53,600 nt of DNA from Acanthaster planci (Eukaryota > Echinodermata > Asteroidea > Valvatida > Acanthasteridae), in the NCBI RefSeq assembly GCF_001949145.1, contig NW_019091795.1, positions 1 to 53,600 on the forward strand, in the 5' to 3' direction. The position numbers were made by a program, and so were the translations under genes. The notes under the pieces were generated by a model. It was not told the DNA's origin. It saw only the letters and a program-made list of their open reading frames with translations, and ran no database searches. The first letter of the stretch is position 1. The number at the start of each line of letters is the position of its first letter. Below, one piece after another: positions 45,000-53,600 of this stretch.

Positions 45000-45175
45000 C
45001 GTCGTCCTGTCGCCCCAACGCCACGACGCCACGCCTCGACGGGACGCGACGCGACGCTACGACAGCTCTGTCACGTCGTGCCGTCGCGTCGTGGCGTCGC
45101 CTCCTTTCTCATTACTTTTATTCTGCGTATAATGCATTACGTCGTGCCGTCGCGTCGTGCTCTCGCCGTTGTCTC
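45000..45175. repeat. CGTCG/CGACG-rich low-complexity patch
   Basis: Dense CpG in otherwise AT-rich DNA, made of short CGTCG, GACGC and CGCGTCGTGG words. A 21-base unit containing GTCGTGCCGTCGCGTCGTG occurs twice, starting at 45,073 and 45,139. Confidence 0.7.
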
Positions 45176-47070
45176 AGTACTGGTAAAATTAGGGGCGCCC
45201 TTAGAGACAGAGTTAAGTTCAGTTTTCATTTTTCATGAGCAAATCTTGTAGGCCCTATGCGTGTATTCCACCAAATTGTTGGATTCCTGGGCGAGAGCTC
45301 CTTAATATTTCAGGGTTGCGCGGGGCTTTTACAACGAGACATGCCATAATCAGGAGGGATCAGAGAAATATTTCTAAAAATCCCGAATTTAGGACGGATA
45401 GTTTCCAGCTCGGGGTATTTCTTTCACAAAAAAACCGAATTGCGGACCTATTTCGGATAGAGGCGGGCGGTTAGATTCCAGTGAAAAACTCGGCGCTATT
45501 TCGGTCTGATTTTGCACCGTTTTCTATGGGAGCGTATTTGGTGTAGTGCAACCATTGGTCTCCGTTTTAGGTCATCGCCCATTATGTGTGTACAAAATAT
45601 GCGGCCGTACGATGGCGGCACGCTGCGTTTCAGGAAGGTAATGCTTTATGATGCGCATTTAGTCAAAATTGATTATAGAGAAAAAAATTCTAATGCAAGA
45701 ATGTCATTTCTCGAATTAATAGACCATTTTCTTATTCAATAAGCCACTCAAATCTGATAATAATTACCCTGCTTTTTTCTGTTTCTTATGTTTGTTTGTT
45801 TGTTTTTTGGGTTGTTTGTTTGCTTGGTTGTTTGTTTTTTTCATTTTTCACACATCTTGTCTACGGTCCTGCTTTGGCATTGTTGTCACTTTGGGTCGGT
45901 TCAATTGTGATTTGTTGAGTGTATAAACATTCAAGTTCCACCAAGACCCGCATTAGGTTTTACATTATAATGTCCAAACTGTCCACGTGTTTTCCCGTCT
46001 GGTGTCAATGAGTCAACACTGAAAAGCTTTATCAATTAAATGAAAAAAGCCTTAATTTCAATTCTAGAGACTCACAGGAAACACTGTACTGAAATTCATT
46101 TAAATTTCATAGGTCACTTTCCATGCTTCTTTTATTTAAAAATAGGCCTAAAGGTTTACGTTTCCGTAATGAAAAAGGATAAAATAATTCAAAAGTACTA
46201 CAATTATTTGAACTTGCACAAATCACAGCTGATTCAGTACATTGTTTTCTCAGTTTGAACATTATGTTTTTTACATGATATAATTTTGCTATTTATTCTT
46301 AAAATTCATTAAATTCCTTTAAAGAAACCGTCATTTAATTCTGCCCGGAAATGTACGTTAAAAAATGGTAAAACACGTGAGGAAAAGCATGCATTACTAG
46401 ACAGGTTATAAGCTTTGTCATAGACGTGTCCCCATAGCCATATGGTTGCTTGACCGTTACCCTAAAATTAATTGATTTAAAATACAATAGCAGAGAATGG
46501 TTAAACATTGACATGAATTTATTTATTGCTACAAGATGCCTGAGGTGATCACCGACCGCTCTATGCTTGGTTAACATCACCGTGACAAAATAAACAACAA
46601 ATCGTTTGTGGAAAAGTAATTAGCCGAAAGTTTTATTTCATAACAATGTGCGTTGTTTTGTTAATCGCACCGACGCCGTAAATTGATTAACTGCATATTC
46701 TATCGTACAGTTGGCGCCACAAGAAAATAAATTGCTCTTAAATGTAACGCTCATTCCTGAGGCTCATTCAAAACAAATTATTCACACAATGGGGGAAGGT
46801 GCCCCCCCCCCCCATATTTACGCCACTGAGTAGCCGGTATGGCCTCTTGCATAACAAAAAAATTAATTGCCTCCCCTCCTCATGGAGTTAAGGAAATGCC
46901 ATATCCGAATCGTTGAGAGTGTTTTATCTCAAGATGACGTCACAGTCATTTTCTGTTGGTGTATGGGTACCGATACTTCCCCCCAAAAAAATCACGGAAC
47001 GTATTCGGCATATGTAACACGACGCTAGTGTCAAAACGTCTAAGATTGAACAATCATAGCGAACCTTACC

Positions 47071-47191
47071 TTACAGACCAAGATGTCACAAGAAGTACAA
47101 AACACCAGAAGTGGAGGGCCATCGCGAAACAGCCGGCCAGCTGCGTTTTCGTCCAGTCTATCAACCTCGTTCCAGTTTGTGTAGTATTCAG
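47071..47191 (-). other. Exon-like stretch, unassigned
   Basis: A good acceptor (GTCTTTACTAG) and a consensus donor (AAG|GTAAGG) bracket an open frame reading EYYTNWNEVDRLDENAAGRL ... CTSCDILVCK. No domain is recognised, and its phase 0 end does not fit exon 1 directly, so another exon would be needed in between. Confidence 0.25.
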
Positions 47192-48645
47192 CTAGTAAAG
47201 ACAAAACCCAATGCCACATTACACTTTCGCAGGCTTCTTGGTCAAGCCGCCAACAAGCACTCGTATTTATACCGAAACTATGCATGCATTAAACTAGCCT
47301 TTCCTTCCAATTGGTTTTCCTTTCAAAGGTATTTAAAACCTGTGATTCCAATTGAATTGGTACTTAAATTTCAAAATGCTTTCGCTAGATTGGTTGATAA
47401 AACTGCTGAGCTGGCAACACAAATGGACACAGTACTGTGGTGTTTTAATTATAAAACATTTTGCAGATGCGTTATTTTGTCAAGCAGCTGTTCTTTTGTG
47501 ATAATGGAAAAACCAATTTCTAGCTAATAACAGTCACAATGTTTACATCCTCAGGGAGTTTTCTTTCATTCTTTTTTTCCATAGCAAATGTAAAACAGGA
47601 GTCAAGTTTTAACCTTCCAAAGAAAAGCTGCCCACCCAGCGCACAAATTTGGTAGAGTGGGAAAAATGTAGATAACATACCTGCATGAAAATGAAATATG
47701 AACAATGGGACAGTTTAAATCAAGGTAAACCTTTAATTAATACCACGGTTGAAAAAAGTATAGTAATGCCGGATCTAAATTTCATTAATTAGGAACTTTC
47801 ATTTTTATCACCCTTTTCACGCCACTGCTTGAGGTCCGTGGGTAACAGTTCAACGTGGGCGTGCATTTCCAGGGTTAGTATGAACAATCTCAACTGGAAC
47901 TGTAAAGAATCCCTGTATTTTGCTGAAGGAAGTACAGAGAAATTCTGTCACACGTGGCCATAGATTCCACTAAGAGAGTCCTCTGCGATGTTGGAAACGC
48001 TTTGTTAAAGCGATTGCTGGATAGCATTTCACACATTTACAGCAATGGAAACTCTGATCCACATCTGAGCAGCATTTAGACAGAGTTAAGCTGGGGGCAT
48101 TTTACATTTTACAACCAACTAATTCACAATGCAATGTACCCCAAAGCACACGGCCGGTAACTGTCCATCGGATGTATGTACGAACACGCATTCGTGCAGT
48201 TGCATTGGTATCTTTTCACCAGACGTGAAAGTTATCACGCGATTGTCGTGTACAAATTATTACAAATGGGAAGTCGAAGGAAATGGTAAGAAATAACGAT
48301 TTGCGGTGTTATTAAATGGCCAACTTCAAAGTTTCTATCGACCGCCAATGTAACAATCACGAATGAAATAAAAAAGGATAAATTAAAATTAAGTTGTCAT
48401 TTTGCCCCTCCTTAATGCTGCCGGAAATTGTTGAAAATTATTTATTATCTGTTTTTGAGGTTTTCCCAGTGTAGCAGAAGACTTGATAAAGCTTCCGTAA
48501 CCTCGAAGCTCCAGAGAGACTTTTTTGCAGTCAAAGCGTCCACTAGTGTTCTTCAACAACAAAATCTGCGATAGGTGAAAACTGTGGTGGAGACCAGTTT
48601 CCGTTCATGCTCAAAATTGTTCTTGTGCTGTGACAACAGTTTGAT

Positions 48646-49008
48646 CAGTGGCGTAAATCCATGTTGGAAATTTGGGGGCAAGGGGGGACGGGGAAAGGTG
48701 GGGGGATGGCTTGCCCGGCAATGGAAATTTGAAAGGCGGGGAGGGGGCAACATATGTATTATATAGGGGGCGATGTTTGTGACAATGAACATCGTTCCCA
48801 CATCCATACATTTGTAAAGTGTAACAAATTTATGCAGAATATTTCATCAGAATGGCATATGGCTTTATAAAATCATAAACATACTTCATAATCCGCTTTA
48901 ACTGTTTTGCTATCACAAGAAAGTGTGATGGATGATTCAGTAGCAAATCCCCCACCTCAAAAAGTGTGAATGGTATATACCCTAATCCTCCCGTGATTTA
49001 CGCCCGTG
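48646..49008. mobile_element. hAT-like MITE, second type
   Basis: Begins CAGTGGCGTAAATCC and ends with GATTTACGCCCGTG, inverted and imperfect. The G-rich interior (48,670-48,770) is like that of other CAGTGGCGTA elements. Flanks GTTTGAT and GTTGGAT may be a decayed target duplication. Confidence 0.55.
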
Positions 49009-50019
49009 AGTTGGATGCGACATGATTTTACACTTTAAGTCGCTTAACGGCAACCTCTGATTGAAAAACAGACAATTTTTAGTATTTTACTCCCTCGATT
49101 ATAAAGTTACTATTTTTTACATACAGTCTGGAAAGCAGAATATTATTCTAGAGCACAGCAGTTCGTGGAAAGAAACCAGAAGAATAATTGAATAAATGTA
49201 AATAGATACATGATGAGGGCGTAACCAATGGTCTATTTTATCACACAACAGGACCGGATATACAGCAATTTTGTTCCGTTATCATCCTGCCACAACCTCT
49301 TGCCAGAGGCATCCAAATCCAAAATGACTCAGGATTTAAAAGCAAAATCAATGCAGCGATACAGCAGATGCCCACAAGAAAAGGGCGCAGCTGCTGTTTA
49401 TTGAAATATAGCTATTAAAAAAAAGGAGCGTCAACAAGTCATTGAAAAGGATTATAGCTTGGGAAAATCAATTTGATATTTCCATCTGTTAAATCTTTGC
49501 CTGCCACCGTGGCAGAGAGCAACTGGCTCGGACTTTGTTGTTTGTGGGAGAAGAGCTCGTCTATTCATTCTTGGGTTTTCCAGGTTGATAGAACGCTAGC
49601 AGTAATTTATTTAAAATATTTGCAATCATTTTTTAACACACTGTTTTCACTAAATACTCATTTTACCCAGACAGGTAAGCAAAGATGTCATTTTTTTTCC
49701 AGTTAACGAATTTGATGCACACGTGCTGACATTCGTGAGTTAATAATTAAATCTGGATTGAAATGAAGCTTCACAAATACCCAGTGGCGCGTTGGGGGGC
49801 TGGGAGCTTGAAACCAGCCTTGGGGTTTTCTCATTTTTTTCTAAAAAAAAAGGAGATACACAACACACCTGTATCTTAAACTGCTAGCACTGACATAGTC
49901 GTTGCCATACATTCAAGTTCCTGGTGGTACAACCGAGAGAGGGAGCGGCTTCAGCATCATAAGGTATATTTGGAGGGAAATTCTGCCCCCCACACACACA
50001 CAGTTAACTGTTCATTCTT

Positions 50020-50480
50020 TAAAAACTTGACAGATCAAAATGAGCCTTTTGCGGTTTAAATTTGAATAAAATCTGGTACACTGAGTCATCTGATAGCACA
50101 TAAACATAACAATTTGAATTCACCAGACTAAAAACACTGTTTCTATATACATGTACTTCGTGATCTGGGGCAAGCTTTTGCATAGCGACCACCAACTCTG
50201 GAATGGACTAATTCCTTTGTGCCCTTCTTATCCATTGAAAACAGTGTATTCGTGCAAGACGACTCTTATGTACGGTGGAACTAAGTTAGAGCGTACCACA
50301 AATCATGAGGTTAAGCGGTAGAATTTAGATTTCATGTTTATATATTCACATGAATTTAAAGAATTGAGTGTGTTTTATTCAAATTTAACTGTGAAAGGCT
50401 TGTTTACTTGATAGACACAAAGAATTACAGCGTGCTGTACAATGAGAAACGCGCTTGACATTTAAATACATTTTGGGTTG
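50020..50480. repeat. Uninterrupted copy of the repeat at 20,755-21,800
   Basis: Same order and orientation of segments (GGGGCAAGCTTTTGCATAGC, TTTGTGCCCTTCTTATCCAT, CATGAATTTAAAGAATTGAG) without the 430-base and MITE insertions, so it serves as an empty-site reference. Confidence 0.65.
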
Positions 50481-51673
50481 ATATTCTCTATGAAATATTT
50501 CGATATACCCCGCGAATTTTTTATGTTTGGTGGCAGTAAAAGTTACTGCCCACTGCATCTCGGGAGACATCTCTTTGCTCATGAAAACAAAGAACTACAG
50601 CCATCCACCCTAAAGTAGTGCAGCTTGTGATACTAAGTTTGGGAACAATTTATAGCTATTGAATGGAGACCTTGGGACCCACATAAATGTGTATGGAATT
50701 CTTTAAATGTTTGTAAGGTGCCAATTCTATTCTCAACAAATTGTGAATTGATACTCGAAATTACCGGAATAATCACGGAGTGTAGTGCGAATATTGTCAG
50801 AACTCTCACTTTCTCCGTCTTCCACTACTGCTGGAACCGAATTCTTTGAAACTCACTGAGCAGTTTTTTCCCAAAAATAAACCTTTCGAGGATTGTGAAC
50901 ATCTTACCTAAATACTGGTCGTAAGCTTGTTGGTTACACCTTCAGATAAATAGCTATGTGTTCACTGAATTGACTGCTAAGTGGCTATAAAAATGGCTGT
51001 TGAACTCAACCGAACTCAACCGAAACGTTACCAAATGTCTGTGTCATGCACGTTGCAGCTTACTTGTAGGAACTACATATTCATTGCTGTAGGTGGTTGG
51101 GAGTTAGAGCATTCTGGCTTGAGGGTATTGAGGTTTCTTTGCTGATCCTAGTCCTAACATTACATCACAACTTAAGCATTTCAGGAGTGAAGACCGAATA
51201 AATACTCAGATCAATACTACAGCCACCGCAAATCCTGTGAGCTGTTGAGTTATTCTTTTGAGTGGTACATACCCTCACTCTGAGATGGAGTTCACACCGC
51301 CTCCTTGATAGGAGCCGACCCTCTCCTATTCCATGACAATACCAATGACATGCCATGCACAAATTTTTAGAACATATTAATCCTTTAGAAACTTACGTAT
51401 CAAAACTTATCTGATGATATATGTATTTTCCCAACGCAAAACTTTCTTCGTTGACCAAAGAGTATCGATTTTTAAGCAGTGACTCCAAGATCGGGAAACA
51501 TGGTATGCATTTGAACAGACAGGGAAGTATAATTCCACAATTAGCTGCTTGCCAATCTTAATTGCTTGTTTGTCATGTAAAAAAATCCCCAATTCCGTTT
51601 GACTTGATAATAATACGTGCGCCACATCGCAGTCAACGGGCAAGCCGAAGTGTTGCATAAAGGAACATTTGAA

Positions 51674-51735
51674 GCAAGACATGGGACAGAGNGAATTGGA
51701 CAGGTAAGGGGGTACCCCTCTGTCCCATATCTTGC
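51674..51735. mobile_element. Short deletion derivative of the GCAAGATATGGGAC MITE
   Basis: Both terminal repeats (GCAAGACATGGGACAGAG and CTGTCCCATATCTTGC) are present with only about 25 bases between them. It contains the window's single N. Confidence 0.7.
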
Positions 51736-53600
51736 CTGGTATATAAGGGAAGGGATTGGGCCAAGAGCAATGCTTTTATGTACATGCAGATGCACATAGC
51801 TAGTCAAAGTTGGAAAGTGGATCGAATTCATGTCACAGCTCAGAGAATTAGTTAAATCTTTTCAAGATGTATTGTGCCGGGGAGGCGTACATCTACATAC
51901 AAGTACGTCTTGCCCTCGAAGGTACATCGTGCCCTTACACGTCGGTGTAAGGGCAAAAACTCGTCAGTTAAATCTTGTTCTCCAGCACACTGGAAAGTGG
52001 GAGGGAGGGACGTGGCTTTATAAAGTTGAAAAAAATTATGCAAAATATGGGGTTTCGAGCAAAATAAATCTCCACTTTTTCGAAATTTCGCCTTAACAGA
52101 TTTTTTTTCATTAGTACAAGTAGCCGCAATAACTTAATATTTTAGCTAACCCCACAAACAATCAGGCTTGCCTATCAGTGAGGCAAAGATTTAAACATTA
52201 CAAGGCCAACACCAAGCATGTTGCATTAATGTGCAATTCATGAGCAAATGTACAGAGATGGTACTTTTTTGTTTCCAGTTAGTTCACACGTTCACTCATT
52301 TGTTTACCTCTTTTTTATCCTGTGTTCCAAGTAAACAGTTAGACTGCCTGAAAAAATCAACGGAGTATACTTCAATATCATTTGCAAATAGTTAATAATT
52401 TATTGCTAGTCTCCAAGCAAAAAAAAAAGCAGTTCTAGCACAGTCAAACAAAATTAAGGGAATCCTCTGCCTCAGATACTAAATTATTACGGCTAACAAT
52501 ACACGTTTCTCATGTAAGCCAATTCGAGTGACTTCGAGCATTATCAAACAACGTAATCCTTTTAAGGAATAACAACGGTGGAAATCTAATTTTTTTAGAT
52601 GGAAATTGATCGTTACTGCCAACGTATACTTAACTACACAGTGCAGTTGACAGCGTTAAACCTGAGGTTTCAATCTCCTTCAGATATTAAATACAGTACC
52701 GGTATGTTTCCATCGTTTCATTAGAAAGCTAATCAAATGCAGGAGTCTTTTCATTGACGTTCGTGATAATTTTCAAAAAGAAGCGCAGAGTCCTAGGTAA
52801 ATTTGCCACAACAGGTTTTTGATAAAATCGTTATAAAACTTGTGTGTCGTGTAACCTTACACTATTTGCAGTGAGGTTTGATATTATTTGGAAGCTAGGA
52901 AAGAAGAAAATTCCGTTTAAGCTGCGTACAGGTCGCAGTGATCTCCTTCACTTATGGAGGAAAAAATTATTGAATCAAAATTTGTTTGCTTTCGTTAATT
53001 TGAACACTAAATCGTTAATTCTTGCCCATTACGTACTGCACTAAACCGGACAAGTAAGTTTATCTTTGTTAATTACAGTCTATAAGATATTTTTCAGACG
53101 CTTGCTGATTAACTATAGAAAATGTTATGAGGAAACGTTACATAATATTCTTGGTAATTAACAAAAAACAAAACTAAATGATAGAGGCACTAAAAACAGT
53201 TCAAAACAAAGCAGATATCTAGCGTGACTGCTGTCCAGCAAAAAATGCGATTCTAGCAAATATTATAATTTTACTTTAAGCTGTGGTCAGGTAATTATAA
53301 CGTATTTCATTAATCGTACTTTACCTCATACAGTTATTTAGCTCAACATCCTTTCGCCACATTATGTTGTGTCAAAAGCATGAATTTGGATCCACCTATG
53401 TGCGGTTTGATAAGATTGTTCAGTTTTAGTTGTCATAATCAAGAAATCAGTATCTCTTTTACGGCGTTCTCTTAACACAAAATTATGAATAGGAGATTTA
53501 TTCCGCTACGATAGTTTGTCTTCACAGTACAGACTTTTATATGCACAACTACATCATAAAGTTCACAATGAAATTGCAACTAGTTGTGTGACTTGTATGG

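Larger units (their letters stand above)
43046..53600. other. 10.5 kb without a supported gene
   Basis: Probably upstream intron(s) or the 5' flank of the D-assembly gene. Apart from repeats listed separately there is one phase-unmatched exon-like stretch at 47,071-47,191 (minus) and many short open frames. One ambiguous base (N) is at 51,692. Small G/C runs near 46,795-46,835 end in TTTACGCCACTG and look like half of a hAT-like MITE. Confidence 0.5.

Noticed and set aside
47111-47527. 138-codon plus-strand open frame
   Set aside because: No domain recognised and no promoter or splice support; cysteines and composition look random.
47560-47690. Minus-strand stretch after a TTTCATGCAG acceptor
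   Set aside because: Encodes a hydrophobic Cys-poor peptide without family resemblance; the donor is weak.
51165-51362. Cys-containing minus-strand open frame resembling a Cys-rich exon
   Set aside because: Cysteine spacing fits no TIL, E or VWC pattern and there is no clean acceptor in phase.
1-53600. CRISPR arrays, bacterial operons, rRNA or intact tRNA genes
   Set aside because: None seen; tRNA-like boxes occur only as parts of the SINEs, and the short repeats lack CRISPR-like regular spacing.

Overview
This is eukaryotic nuclear DNA from an invertebrate animal. Coding sequence is split into small exons with GT/AG boundaries, introns run from about 0.3 to 6 kb, and the intervening DNA is AT-rich and full of degenerate transposons. 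The protein (von Willebrand D, C8, TIL, FA58C-like domains) and the repeats (tRNA-derived SINE with an ATT tail, Penelope, Crypton, hAT-like MITEs) suggest a marine deuterostome, most likely an echinoderm. The phylum is an inference, not something the sequence proves.

The only host gene I can support runs on the minus strand from about 43,045 down to at least 1,946. I rebuilt 30 exons (about 4.74 kb, roughly 1,580 codons). All 29 junctions are phase-compatible and the frame stays open. In protein order it reads: a Cys-rich N-terminal part that may be EMI/EGF-like (42,908-35,356); D1 = VWD-C8-TIL-E (34,484-29,118); D2 = VWD-C8-TIL-E (29,118-24,126); D' = TIL-E (23,822-23,032); D3 = VWD-C8-TIL-E (22,752-11,147); two short Thr/Ser-rich mucin-like linkers (9,722-7,508); a FA58C-like galactose-binding domain (5,356-4,913); a Cys-rich module (3,566-3,361); and a VWC-like module (2,024-1,946). 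D1-D2-D'-D3 is the assembly layout of von Willebrand factor, gel-forming mucins, otogelin, SCO-spondin and insect hemolectin. The product is probably a large secreted, disulfide-linked multimer (mucus, clot or adhesive protein). Signal peptide, first exons and true C-terminus were not found, so the gene is partial at both ends.

The introns carry the rest. From left to right: a decayed minisatellite (1.5-1.8 kb), a dead copy of the FA58C exon (4.2-4.5 kb), a Penelope GIY-YIG remnant (5.7-6.45 kb), duplicated linker-exon blocks (7.4-10.1 kb), a hAT-like MITE (12.1 kb), an AAGTC-rich repeat (14.9-15.4 kb), several fold-back MITEs (16.3, 21.9, 28.2, 32.1 kb), an MITE family sharing a GCAAGATATGGGAC end (2.8, 5.6, 14.3, 19.3, 21.5, 51.7 kb), a SINE touching an exon acceptor (31.8 kb), a dead LINE (36.7-39.2 kb) and a dead Crypton-type tyrosine recombinase (39.8-40.95 kb).

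The right-hand 10.5 kb (43.05-53.6 kb) has no gene I can support. It holds a CGTCG-rich patch, a hAT-like MITE and a second copy of the repeat seen at 20.8-21.8 kb.
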